Assembly: GCA_024362935.1 (NCBI GenBank)
Contig: JANCRA010000115.1
Coordinates: forward strand, 1,385,656-1,449,655
Length of the DNA stretch: 64,000 nt
Reading direction: 5' to 3'
Source of the DNA: Setophaga petechia
Lineage: Eukaryota > Chordata > Aves > Passeriformes > Parulidae
A program made the translations under genes and the position numbers. Under the pieces are notes generated by a model that ran no database searches, was not told the origin of the DNA, and saw nothing but the letters and a program-made list of their open reading frames with translations. Shown here piece by piece: positions 21,150 through 33,430 of this stretch. Every line of letters starts with the position of its first letter. Positions within the stretch are counted from its first letter, which is position 1.

Positions 21150-21629
21150 AACCTCAGATGGAGATCTGCAAGCCACAACAGTTGAAGTAGAATATTAGTG
21201 AAGTTATCACAGGGTGGAAAAGTAAATTTTAGGGTTTTTGGTATGGGGGTTCAGGAGGCAAGATGGAGGGAACTGGGTGTGTCCAGCCTTTCTCCTTCTT
21301 CTTCTTGGCCTCCATCTTCTGCTGTGATGGTGGCACTCAGAGATTGGTTTAGAGTAGCAGCTCACTGTCTAACACAGGTGATGGGTATTGGGCAGTAATT
21401 GTAAACATTGCACAGGTAGTTTTTAGTATAAAGACATAACACCACCCCAGGGGCAGGCAGAGTGCCTGGGCTGTCCTGCTGAGCTGACCTGGGCAGGGCA
21501 GGAGAAAAATTTTTATAGATAAGATAAAATAAACAACCTTGAGAGCGAGAAATGAAGAGCTCTGACTCCTTCTTCAAGCGCCGGGCTGGGAAAAGAGACT
21601 CTGGGACTTTTCTCGGGGTCACTGTGACA
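21150..21629 (+). mobile_element. LTR fragment (family K, copy 1)
   Basis: It shares an ordered set of motifs with 48.07-48.54 kb: CAAGCCAC, TTTTAGGGTTTTTGG, CAAGATGGAGGGA, TTTCTCCTTCTTCTTCTTGG, CACTGTCTAACACAGGTGAT, CACCCCAGGGGCAGGCAGAG, an AATAAAC signal near 21529, and AAGAGCTCTGACTCCTTCTT. It ends near GGGGTCACTGTGACA. No TSD was found. It reads as an ERV LTR in plus orientation. Confidence 0.7.
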
Positions 21630-23834
21630 AACCAATGATCCCAACACCTCTCCTTGCAGGGGACAGGGAGGTTTAAAGCCTCGTACATCCTCTCAAACCC
21701 AGGATCAATCCTGTCAGCCAGCAGCAGCAGAAGTAACTCTTTTTAAGCCCTGCCAAGACCTCGCAGAAGATTTTAGCAGGGAAATTGGTCTGTGGCAGAA
21801 GTCTCCAAGGCCAAGCTGGCAGCTTAAGAAGCAGAGTTTAGAAAGAAGAAAAGCCTGAAGTGAGTGCCAGCAATAGAATATGAAATGATTGAAAGGGGTT
21901 CTGGACAAGAGGAAAAAAAGGCTTTCAAAACATCAGGCTGGTAATTTATCAAAAGCTGCAGTGTTGGAGTGAGGGAGCTCACACAACCCATCAGAGGCAC
22001 TCAATGATTGCTCCCTCTCTTGCTCCCCAAGTCCTGACAAAGGAAATGTTTCCAGTGGAATGCTCAGATCCGGATGAAAGCACTGAGCAGCTCTGACAGG
22101 ACAGGAGACATGAAACCAACGTGTCCATCCAGGAGGAAAAACTCCAGGCCAGCTGGATCCCATCAGGGATTCCTCTGAAAGCTGAAAATATTAAATATTC
22201 TCACAATGTCTAACTGCAACTAAAGGGCATTTAATAAAACTGGATTCTTGTCAGGAAATGCTGCCTTACAAGCCAATGTGATCCTGATTTCAGGGTTTTG
22301 TGGCTTGGACCTATTTTGCAGCTCTGAATAAAGTGCTGGGATGTTGATTTATCCCTGGAACTTTTACAGAGCCAGCCCTGAACAGAGGCTCCTGGAATGT
22401 TTATTTATCCCTGGAACTTTTACAGAGCCAGCACTGTACAAATACAGTTTGAATTAGAGGGGTCTTGCATCCACTAGAATTGATATGAGCAGGAGGAAAA
22501 AAAAAGTGTTAAATCCACATTCCTGATTTATTCTCCACAGCGTGCCCAAAAATCATTATTTCTCATTTCCAAGCTTAAACTCTTGAACAGCCTCTTTATC
22601 TCCCTTTTACCTGCTCCAAGAGTGTCAGGATGCTTTAGCAATTATGAAAAAAAGCTCTTGTGAAAACCTAAAGATTGGCCCAGTCGTGCTGACTCCATTC
22701 TCCCAAGCATCTTTCAGATCCCTTTTTCCACTGCAATTCCTTCTGGCAGCTGAGTTTCTGGAGCTCACCCCCATTTCCAGGGGGAATTTTAGCACAGGCA
22801 CCAGGGCTGCATCCAGGGAGCTGAAGAGATGAAATTTCTTCCCTCTCTGTGGAGAAATCTCTAAAGGTATTGTTAAAATCCCCTATTCCTTGGAACAAAG
22901 GCCATGCTCCATATAAAGGGTTTTTTTCTGTGCTGGTGAGTCACTGTCGCTCAGCAAGCAGCACTAAAAAGTTCATTTAAGCTTTGCCTGAAAGTTCATT
23001 TAAGTTGGTTTTTTTTTTTTTCCCCTCAAAGATCCACTTTACAGGCTTTAAAAAAAGGAAGGAATTTAAACAGGGGGCACATCTCTGAGTGGCAGCACTT
23101 CCAATGGAGAAAGTGGCTCTGGAAAATTCTGTCAAGTGAGACATGAAACAAAATCTGAGTTTTTAAACTCTGGTGCTTCTCACTCAATGTTTCTTTTTTT
23201 TTTTTTTTCTTTTTTTTTTTAATAGAAGGAAAAATCAAGATCAGAGGGCAGGGCATGGCATTTCAGCAGATTCTCAGAGCTGTTATATTTATTTACAAAC
23301 CCTCTCCTGTCACCCACTGTATTCCCCACAGGAAAATCCTCATGAGTCAGGGCACCAAATGTGTTTTACACCTTTACTGAGGTGTATTTGATGGAAATTC
23401 ATTAAATAAAAGCTTTTTGGGAGGTTTTATTCTGTGCTACCCAAGGTACACACCCAACCCATCGTGCACCTGCAATATCCTGTGTGATTAAACAAGTTTC
23501 CTACTGGTTTGACTGGATTTGGATTAAACAGAGAAAAACAACCTGGAATTGAGCAGTTTCTGCTCCACTGGGTGCCCAGTTACCTCCCAGAAGTGGCAGT
23601 GCCTTTGGATGCAGTGCTAAAAGCTTTTCCAGAGCCTCCTTTTAGTGCCTTGCCTAAGGCCAAAAAGAATTTAAAGCACAGCAGGGACCAGAGCCCCAGA
23701 AATCCCAAATTTAAGAACCTCCTGCTCCACCTGAACAAAACATTTTCTGCAAGCACCCAGGTCAAGCTGCTCTTTCACCACAGAACCTGAAAATTCAAGC
23801 AGATATTTTTCCTTTAACACCTTCAGGAGAAAGT
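21630..23834. other. Mostly non-repetitive stretch
   Basis: No credible exon. It contains a 55-bp partial tandem duplication (ATTTATCCCTGGAACTTTTA at 22348 and 22403) and a poly-T/TTC-like run at 23191-23221. Confidence 0.5.
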
Positions 23835-24256
23835 ATTCCCATCCAGCCAGGAAGTTTGGAAGAATTGTTGGTTATTCCCATCCAGCCAGTAAATTTTGAA
23901 TGGATTATTGGTTATTCTTGGTAATAACTCTTGGTTATTATTATAACTTCTCTGGGCATTCTATCCAGTAAATTTGGATGGATTATTGGTTATTCCCTTC
24001 CAGGCAGTAAATTTGGATTGATTTATAAAGTTGGTTATTTTCATCCAGCCAGTAAATTTGGATGGATTTATAAAGTTGGTTATTCCCATCCAGCCAGTAA
24101 ATTTGGTTGGGATGTTGGTTATTCACATCCAGTCAATAAATTTGGATGGATTGTTGGTTATTCCCATCCAGCCAGTAAATTTGGTTGGCTTGTTGGTTAT
24201 TCACATCCAGTCAATAAATTTGGATGGATTATTTGTTATTTCCATCCAGCAAACCT
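23835..24256. repeat. ~36-bp minisatellite
   Basis: About ten units of CCAGYCARTAAATTTGGATG, GATTGTTGGTTATTCMCAT type. Period varies from about 33 to 48 bp, with a TATAAAG insertion in two units. Open frames across it are spurious. Confidence 0.9.
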
Positions 24257-24532
24257 GGGAATAGCCCCAAAGTGGCCCCTCCCAGTGAACACTGACTCCA
24301 CACAAATGCTGCATTTCAGACCCTTGTCTATGTGCTCCTTCAGGTCAGTGCAAATTATAAAGAAAACCATCCAGCCCCAGGTTCAAACACTCTGCAGGAT
24401 AAGTGAATTTAGTTTTAAACATCTGGATTCTGGATTACACTTGCAAGGGACTGATAAATCCTCCCATTCAGCCCCTCTGGGTGCTCTCCCATTGTCCCTC
24501 CTTCCCCACTCACTCAGGTTGCAGATGTCCCT

Positions 24533-24693
24533 TGTCTTGGTTTGAACAGACAGGAGGCTGCTAAGGAAGGCAGGAGCCTCTCTTGAAATAGAAAATGCAA
24601 ACCCCCTCCCTCTGAATTATTATAATTTTGAAATTAAGGGGCTCTCGGGCAAAGATATGGGAGCAGGAATAACAGATCTTTATTAGGGAAGAA

Positions 24694-24760
<67 letters not shown>

Positions 24761-25306
24761 TAAAAATGCAGTAATACAAACCAACCCGGCCAGAGTCAGC
24801 CCATGCCCTGTCCCCTGTGTGCCAGGGTGGTGTCCCAGCCCATCCCAGGGGGGCTCAGCCCTCCTGCAGTGCCAGCTGTGGTTCTGCTGGAGCAGGGATC
24901 CTGCACAAGGGGGGAGTTTTCCTCTGCAGCTCCAGGGCTGCTGCAGATGGGCCTGGGCTCCCTCTGGCCATGCAGGGCAGCAGAAAGCTGCTCCTCTGGC
25001 AATGCAGGGGGCAAAGGCTGCTGGGGTGTCCCAAAGCTCAGATTGGATCCAGGTAGGAATGCTTGGCTCCTGCCCTGGGCACAGCATCTCCCCATGGGAT
25101 GGTGGGATTGGATCAGCCCTGCAGGGACACTCAGTGGCCATGGACAGAAGAGAATTAATAATTAATGGCCCATGGACAGCAGAGATCTCCTGGAGGGAGG
25201 ATTGGCTGTGGGAGAGATAAAGAAATCTGCCCCATGAACAGCAGAGAACTGCCCCAGCTCTGACAGATGGGGACAGAATAAACATCCCCATTTCCAACCT
25301 AAGACA
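24533..25306 (-). mobile_element. Solo LTR (J3)
   Basis: The plus strand starts TGTCTTGGTTTGAACAG and ends CCAACCTAAGACA, so the LTR is minus-oriented with matching terminal inverted sequences. It aligns with J1 and J2 over its length. The polyadenylation signal (TTTATT on plus) is at 24679-24684. Flanks GTCCCT and TCCCCA are only roughly alike. Confidence 0.87.
24692..24758. repeat. (ATA)n microsatellite in LTR J3
   Basis: About 22 triplets at the same LTR position as the TTA run in J1. Confidence 0.97.
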
Positions 25307-28300
25307 TCCCCAAAAAAATACTGTTTAATAAATTTATAATCAGTATCCATGTGTCCTATAGATCTCCACTTGGGTCAGCCACCCCAAGCCAGGCCTTGTT
25401 TCCAGGACAGATTTGTACTCACACCTGGGGATAACTCTTTTATTCTTTTCCAAACCCAAGGCTTGGCTTGTGAAGCAGCCCAGGGAGGTTTTTTTTTTTA
25501 ATCCTTGTTTAGCCTAGCATGAAATTGTTTTCCAGGTAGAGATTAATTCTGCAGCAGCTTCTCCCCTTGTTGTGTAATTTGCTGAGGTGCAGAGGCCCGT
25601 GCTGAACCAGGGCGTCCCCTTATCAGCAGTGTCACAACAGCTGTGTCACACGAGCCCTTTGGCACCTCCTGGCACTGCACATCCCCTGCCCCGAGGATTT
25701 CAGGCAGTGCTTTCACTTCTCCTAAACAAAACTTGGATGCTTGGCAGCTCCCTGGCTGCTCCAGACAAAAGGTTTTGTTGCAAAAAGCCTTTTTGGTTTC
25801 GCTGTTCGTCATTCCAGGTTTGCTGGACAGTGTGAGCTGAGGAGCTGCTTCTCACTAATCTGCTTTCTTTCCCAGCTGAACTGTGTTTTTCCTTAGAAAA
25901 ACAGAACCAGGCACCTTTTAGAACAAGTCATCTCTTTTATCAGGTGAACTAAACATGGGGATTTTTATAAAGTGAAGGATCTGTGTTTAATTTTGTACCT
26001 CTCAGTGCTGGGGCAGCGTTCAACCCCCAGCTAAGATTAGTTCCCTTGTTCCACTGCAATTCCAATTTAGAAGTTTCCCCCACACTTGTTGTTTTTTGTC
26101 TCCACTCCTCATTTATCTTCATTTATCTTCATTCAGCTCCTTCCTCTTTACAGCTCTGCCATCCCTGTCTGTCCCCTTTTCCCCTGATCCTTGCTCCTTT
26201 CAGCCACCATCACTTCACTCTCATTTTCCTCCTCAGCTGCCACAACTGGAAAAATTTAAGGAGGTTTTGTTTTAACTGGAGAAGGACTTTACAGGAATCC
26301 AATCTCCCTCCTAGGAGAGCACACAGCTGACTTTTAATTTCTTGATCATAATTTCTGCTGGACAAAGGCAGCAATGAATTTATTTTCCTACACTTCAGGG
26401 TCACTTGGAGCTCTTCTTACCCATGGAAATTTTCTTTAACACCCTATTCTGGGCCAGGAATCCAATTTTACTTACTCTTCATCATGAGCAAGAATGGCAG
26501 GCCTGAGCACTTAAAGTCCTCCACATTAAGATATTTTTCATCAAAATAACCCCAAAAGTTACAGAAGTGACTTTTCCTCTCCACACTTCCCTTGACCTCA
26601 ACTTCTCTGGAAATCTGAGCCCTTGGAAGGTTTACAAGTGTTACAATTCTGCACAGAGCTCTTAGGGGAAGAAATGTCAGTGTCTAATAGCTGAGCTCAC
26701 TTCAAATCATCCAGCTTGCCTGGAAAGAGTGTTTGACCAATTTCCAAGAATACCAATCACACGTTAGATTCTCTTACTGGAAATCCAAGGAAGGAAAAAA
26801 AAAGATTGCTTGGTGAAATGTCACCAAGTGAAAAGCTCTTGGTGGGGAGAAAAAGAACTGAAACTTGTTTTCTCTTGATATTTACCCTTTTTGTTTACAT
26901 CTGAAAAAATGAATGTCAATTCCACTTCAAAATAAACACATTTTGTATTTATGTTTTTTGTACTCTGTTTTCTTTTAAAGCCACAAAGATATTCACTGAC
27001 AATTTTCTGTGCAAACAATGGTTTTCATTTCTATTGTTCTCCTGTCCCCATTGCAGCAGAAAAGAGACATCATTTCAAAGCCAGCTCTAAACAGAACTTG
27101 CATTCGGAGCATTTATTGCTTTAATTATTGTTTGCATATGAAATTTGGGAGAGCAGCCCTGGTAGGGGCCAGCTGCACTCACCAGCTGAGCAGCTGCCTG
27201 GGGAGAGGGCCCAGGGGTTCTTTCCTCAGCTCATTCCACAGAAATTCCCACCCAGAGCTCCTGAAATCAGGGCTGGGACTGACCCTGCTGCTCCCTGGGA
27301 TGTGTCCATGGGGGATCCAAACTCAAATTTAACAGGGGAGGGTGGGATTGTACAGATAAAAACCAAGGCTCAGCTGGGCTGGGTGACACAGGGGGGCTTC
27401 TTCAGCAGCAGCTGGAGAATTTTGCAATGGGTTTATTGTCATTCTGCAGGGGCAATGAAGATTTGCCTCCTCACCCCTTGGCTTCAGGTTCCATCCTCAT
27501 TATGAGAGCAAAACTTGCCCACACTTAATGAAGCAGATCAGGCACCATCCTAGAGCCTTCCCATGGCTCAAACCTGCCCAAAAAATCCAGCAGAGATTTC
27601 AGATCACGAGGCCAGAGCCAAAATGCTCTGCACCACCAGCAGCTGCTGTGGCTTTTGTGGTGGAAACCAAACCAAGCTTGGCTTTGGCCCCAGATTTCCC
27701 CTGTGTGATCCTTGGATTCCAGCTGGCACCTCACAGCCCCACAGCCCCCAAGGGGCACTGCCAGCTGGAGCAAGACAAACACACCCAGGAGCCACAGGTC
27801 TGCCCCCAGCACCATCAGGTCACTGCACCAGCAGTTGGTACTTGGAGGAAAAAATGCCAAAAGTGGCATTGAAGTGGCTGTAAATAAACAGAAAATCCGA
27901 TTTTTGCAGTAATTCACAGACACAGGTTATTTTCTCAAAGCTGTATTAGCTCTGCCATTAGCAATGCCACAGACACCTGTAAAATGTGAAGTGCCTGAAA
28001 TGTGAGATGATTGAACAAGTGAGAAGTGTTTCCCAGTGCCAGCTTGCAGAGCTGTCCTGGTCCTTGGGCAGTCCCAGCACTCAATTTCATGTTCTGCCTC
28101 CCTTTGACGCTGCAGTCATGGTAAGGTCAGGCCTGAGACCCTTCAGGAAATGGAACTGCAGCTTAATTGTCAGCTCAGAGAGACAAAGGCAGAAAAACAC
28201 CGGTCTGAGAGCTGGGGCTGGGAAATCTTGGCAGGGAAAGGACCTGGAGAGAAGGAGCTGTATTCATGAGGAGTGCAAGAGAATCATTTTCCAAGCAGGG

Positions 28301-29739
28301 GGTTTCATTTTCTTCTCCATTCTGGGCTTTCATTTCCTACTTCAATCTCTGCTTTTGAGCACCAAGACATGTGCCACCAGCTCCAAAGTCATTTCAGCAG
28401 CAAGTAACCTCAGAAGAGGGAAATTACAGCTCCAGCTCCCACCAAACTGGGAGCAATGCAAGTTCAGGGGAAAGGTGCTTTATTTTCAGGATGGCACAGC
28501 AGGTGTGGAAACCCATCTGGCTTTAAGACAAAGGGAACCAACATTAATCATCAAAAGAGCACAGTGGTTGGGCAAAAACAGCAGCAAGGGAATTTCAAAT
28601 TCTGCTTTTGGGGAGTGCTCTGAATTTAAGCTGATGCAGAATAAACCACATGAGGTTGTTGTGTAGCAGTGAAACTTGGGGAAATTTAACCTTGCAGTTC
28701 TTGAAGGGGAGAATTAAAGGTGATGAATTCCTGCCCTCCCTGGGTGTGAAGGCACAGGGAAAAATCCCAGATCAACTCCAAGTGCCAACACTTCAACACC
28801 TGCACAATTCAGTGCTGAGATCACTCCAAGGATAATTCTGGAGGCTGAGGGAAACAGAATGAGAATATCCCTAAAATGATATTCCCTCATGCAGATCCAG
28901 AGGAACTTGTCCATGGGCTCAACAATGTGATTTACAGGACAGGAAGGAGGGACAATATCAGGCCAAGCTGGCTGGGGAGGGGGAATAATTCTGCAGATTT
29001 ATTTAATCAGAATTTCCCTCCCAATCCCTTAAACTTCTCCATGTGACAGCAAATAGTCCAAACCCTCCCTCTGGGCTTTCAGCACCTTTATTTCAGAATA
29101 AATCCTTGCTCAGGATGGCTCTGGATCACACTCCTCATAGGAATGTCCAGATCCCTCAGAAGTCAAGGGAAACAGTAAATAAATATCTGTCCTGAAGAAG
29201 GCTCTTTTCACTGGAAAAACCCCAGTGAGGTCATTTCTGATGAATGAATGGTTTTGTACAGCAACACAGAAACATAAGAGAGAAAATACAAGCACCCAGA
29301 GCAAAGTTGAAATTTAAACAGCTTCTAAAACCAACTCGAAATGAACCAGAAACCAGCCAAGAGAGACTAAAGGAGGTAGAACACAAAATAATCCCCAAAA
29401 CAAAGCATTACAATAATCAATTCCTACAGCAGCAAAGGCCTGAGCTAAGCACTCTGCTTTGATAGCATTTATTCAGGCCATTATTTCTGAGATATTGTGT
29501 CAGCAGAGGGAAAGCAAGCTGGGGTCTGGTATTTATCCACAAATACTTGCTCTGTGCAAATGAATATTTGTAAGTTCTTAGGTTGGGTTTGTTTCCAAAT
29601 AAATACCATGGTAGAGGCAGGTGCAGGACCAAAAAACCCCAGTAAAATAATGAATCTCACACAAGAAATGGATGGAAAGGAAACAAAACCTGTATTACAA
29701 CTCCTGCCCCTGCCAAGCCTTTCCAAGCATTCAAGCACT
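25307..29739. other. Long non-repetitive stretch with one unusually long open frame
   Basis: About 4.4 kb with little repeat content. The only notable frame is plus 27,986-28,666 (226 codons, non-repetitive). I recognise no domain in it, and no obvious Kozak or promoter context, so it is not called as a gene. Confidence 0.4.
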
Positions 29740-29786
<47 letters not shown>

Positions 29787-29812
29787 GGTATATATAATAT
29801 ATATATATATCT
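29740..29812. repeat. (TA)n / poly-T / (TA)n tract
   Basis: Two TA runs surround a T run of about 18, so the flanks can pair to form a hairpin. Confidence 0.95.
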
Positions 29813-29942
29813 CCAAGTATTATATCCAAGTATTTGGATATTTCATTTGGATATTATATAGCCAAGTATTCCAATTTTTGGAATTAGGAATTCCTGCTCA
29901 ATTGCCACCCCATTAGCACAACTTCACACTCTCACTACTGAA

Positions 29943-30000
29943 CTTTTGACCACAAGAAGATTTCCTCAGAATTTTCTGCCAGCAATGTGTATTGCCTCAT
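29943..30000. repeat. Dispersed repeat shared with 32.23-32.29 kb
   Basis: TTTTGACCACAAGAAGATTT and TTTTCTGCCAGCAATGTGTA occur in the same order and spacing at 32,225-32,285, which lies inside an LTR. This piece is probably a fragment of that LTR family. Confidence 0.6.
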
Positions 30001-30800
30001 CCGCCTGATTTTCCAAGATAGTGTGAAATATCCCTGAAAATTCCACATTTTTGGAAGTAAACACAGCAATATTTAGGGGAGCCATGGATTTATTTACAGC
30101 CACACAGAGGCACAGGGAGAAATTAAACACACACCAGGATTGAGGCAGTGCCTGGACAATCTGTGTGCTTTCCATTTTATTTCACTTAGTGAGGAATTCT
30201 GCTTGCAACAAAACTTAGAAACCATCAAGCAGCTTCTCTTACCCCCCTCATTGTCCAGCATTCCAGCTGAAAATGAATCCAAGTGAAAGCCATGGAAAAT
30301 CAGAGTAAAGCAGCTCCTAAAGCAAGTGACAGCAGACGAGCATCAGTGGGGTTTGGCACGGATTTCTGTGTTTGTCCCAGCTTTGCTGCAAGGGCAGCAG
30401 GGACTGAGCCTTGCCAGGGAAATGGCTCAGCCAGAGATGTCACCTCAGCTGGGGACAAAGGACAAACAGCCCTGCCTGCTGCAGGTGAGCACCTGCAAGG
30501 TCAATAAAGCAGCAGAAAGGCTCCTCAGGGGAACGTTCATCACTTGGTTGTGCTGTGCCTGCTGAGTTGGTTCCCACTGGGTTTTTGATGGCTCTTTTTT
30601 GGTGGGGTTCAACAATTCAGAGTTTTTGAGGCGTTCAAACGCTGCCACGTTTTGATTTTTAAATGGGTTTTCCACCCTCGCTCAAAAATCAAGCAAAAAC
30701 TACCTGTGACTGAGCTTTTTATTTGCTGTTTTTAAAGGATTGTGAAGCAATTCCAGCTAACACTGAGCATTTCAATGAAGTGTGAAATCATGACATCCCT

Positions 30801-31184
30801 TGTCATAGACGTCTTTTATGAAAAATCTTTTCCTTAGGATATTTCCTCTTGAGAAGCTGAGAGGCCTCAGGAACAAAATGTAACCAATGGTTATCTGCTG
30901 CTGTGGAATGCAACAGGTGCATCTGGGATTGGGCTCATGTGGTTGTTGCTAATTAATGGCCAATCACAGCCCAGCTGGCTGGGACAGAGAGTCTGGGACA
31001 GCTGCCTTTGTTATTCATTCTTTCTTTTTCCATTCTTAGCTGGCCTTCTGATGAAATCCTTTCTTCTATTCTTTTAGTATAGTTTTAATGTAATATAATC
31101 ATAAAATAATAAATCAGCCTTCTGAAACATGGAGTCAGATCCTCATCTCTCCCCTCACCCTCAGACCCTGTGAGCAGGGTCACA
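30801..31184 (+). mobile_element. Solo LTR (copy D)
   Basis: A 384-bp element starts TGTCATAGACGTCTTTTATG and ends GGGTCACA, flanked by ATCCCT and ATCTCT (5 of 6 TSD). It contains ATAATAAATCAGCCTTCTGA. Same family as A, C, E, F, H and I, opposite to A in orientation. Confidence 0.85.
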
Positions 31185-31635
31185 ATCTCTCCCTGTTTCT
31201 CCAGCCCCATCCTGCCCCCTCACCCTTTGCCAAATCCCTGCTCATGGCTCTGCTTTTGTCACAACCTTCCATTTAACAACCACCAGCACCAAAAAAAACG
31301 TTGTGAGAAGAGCTTAATGCTTTAACTGGAGCTCATTTGAAAGAGCTCATTGGACAGGCAGCACTTTGTGCCTGATTTTCCAGCCTCCCCGGCCTGCCAC
31401 AGGCTGGGGCCCAGCAGGGCCATCATTGATTACCCCGGGTCACCTCTGTCTTTGGGGACACACGGAGCTGCTGCTGCTGCTGGCTCTCAGGGGAGCTGTA
31501 AAATGCTTCTTGTTCCCTTCTGTCACCTCTGGCAAGGCAGCTCAGGGATGGATTGCATAGGCCCACACCTCCAGCTAAGAGATTGGGGGAAGAGCTTGGG
31601 GAAAAGGTGGGCACCACTGCCCTCGCAATAAACTC

Positions 31636-32334
31636 TGTACAAGCACGAACAGGACGGAGCACTCCTTGTCAGCGTCTGAGAGGTTTTATTAACGCATCAG
31701 TCTCTACAACATTGTTACAACAATGGAGACAAAACAGATGCAACCTTCTTGCTGAACCAAGCAGAATGCCGAAGAAACTTAACGTTACAGCATATCATAA
31801 AGCCATTTCCATCTGCGTTTCAACCAATCACATAGAGAACAAGAACATTGACAATAATTCTGTCCAATAATATAAAGCACACGTAATTTTGCTAAGCGGC
31901 CTAGTTTCTGAAACAATAGCTTCTTCATAGAAACCAAAGCACAAAGGTCTATTCAAAACTTCAACCTTCTAAAGATATACATTAAGAAAACTTGTTACCA
32001 CTTAAGGCAGCACCTAACATAGGCCTATTGTTCTTTTCTCAAGCTTTCTCACGTTTGCATTACTAATATTTCTGCTGCTTTAGCATCTAACTATCTCACT
32101 GTCTGAGGCCTGCTTTCTTAAAACCTTTCTTTCTTAAAACCTTCTGGTTTTTAGGATTCCTACAATAGGCTCTGAAAATTGAAAGATTTTTGTTTTCTGT
32201 TCCATAGGGGCGTTCCAGTGCGGCAGGAACCTTTGACCACAAGAAGATTTTCCCAGTATTTTCTGCCAGCAATGTGTATTTCCTCAGCTGAGAGTTTATC
32301 GAGAGTTTATCTGCTTTATGTTGGGTGAGAAACA
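31636..32334 (-). mobile_element. Solo LTR (family M), probable
   Basis: In minus orientation it starts TGTTTCTCACCCAACATAAA and ends TTCGTGCTTGTACA, with AATAAAACCTCTCAGACG about 55 nt before the end. Flanks AAACTC (31630-31635) and AGACTC (32335-32340) match at 5 of 6. Length is 699 bp. This layout fits an ERV LTR; no internal genes are present. Confidence 0.65.
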
Positions 32335-33254
32335 AGACTCACTCTTCAAAATTTTTACAAGTTTAATCAGTGATAAAAGGGACAGTACCCTGCACTGTGA
32401 GCTTAAAACAATTTTCTTATATATTTTTCCTTGCATTGGTAAATGCATATTCATGAGGGTTATACATATTCAAACATTCCTGTGAGTTTCCATGTTCAGG
32501 GAATTCTTTTTGCTTGGTTTTAACCTTTGACTTGTCTCCCTGTCATCCTGTAGATGAAATCAATAAATTTCATTTCTTCTCGAGGTTCTGTTCTGTTGTT
32601 TGACATTTCCTAATAACTGGAGAGTCAGTAGTAAATTTTTCTCTTTTCTCTTTTCAGTGTTATCATTTAGATAGGATATTCCACAAGTACATTAAATCAC
32701 CATTATCTATTTCACAGAACTATCTGAATTATTCTTACCATTGTCAATTAATTATAAAAGCATTAAGTACTTCTGCAGCAGTTAATACACAGCACATAGT
32801 CTTTATTTCAATATTTTGCAAGAGCCTAAACTGTAAAACATAAACAAATAAAACATTTATCACTCAAAAATACACAAGCTACACAGGGCCAAGCTATTGG
32901 CCACAAAAGCTGACAAATTATACTATATCAAAATATATCAATTATACTGTATCAAAAGCAGTTGGAAGTGATTATAAATTGTACTATATCAAAATAATTT
33001 GTGAAAGTCAATATATAACAGCAAAAGCCAACAACTGCATAGTTATTTACAGCACGTTGCATCTCTCCACTGCAGAGCAGGAGTTCAGAGTGGTTTGTGA
33101 TGGGTTGATGCTGGCCAAACTCCAGTGCACCCACAAAAATCATTTGTTAATCATTAATTAATAATTTAGTTAAGCAGAGGAGAGGGAAAACTCATGGGGC
33201 GAGATAAGGATTAGGAGAAAAGACTTTAAGGGTGAAATAGGCTCAAAACTTTAA
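32335..33254. other. AT-rich stretch, possibly an old retroelement
   Basis: It abuts LTR M. It has ATTAATTAT-type and TATACTATATCAAAA repeated motifs (32,918-32,995) but no recognisable gene or terminal repeats. Confidence 0.35.
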
Positions 33255-33430
33255 AAGGTATAAAGTAAAAAAGGTATAAAGTAAAAAAGGTATAAAGTAA
33301 AAAAGGTCTAAAGAAAAAAGATATAAAGAAAAAATATATAAAGAAATAATTTATTAACTAATAATTTAAGTAATATTTATTAAATTAACTAATATTTATT
33401 AATTAATAATTTATTAGAATTAAAAGAGGA
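33255..33430. repeat. ~15-bp A-rich tandem repeat and AT tract
   Basis: AAGGTATAAAGTAAAA recurs about three times, then decays to AAGAAAAAAGATATA units, followed by TAATTTATTAA sequence. Confidence 0.85.

Noticed and set aside
8952..25306. Similar 130-200-codon frames recurring at 9.2, 18.0 and 25.0 kb, as if a gene family
   Set aside because: They coincide with the three J LTR copies. Similarity reflects LTR homology, both strands are equally open, and LTRs are not expected to code here.
31363..31560. CTG-rich stretch (CTGCTGCTGCTGCTGG) as a triplet-repeat coding region
   Set aside because: Only about five triplets and no supported exon.
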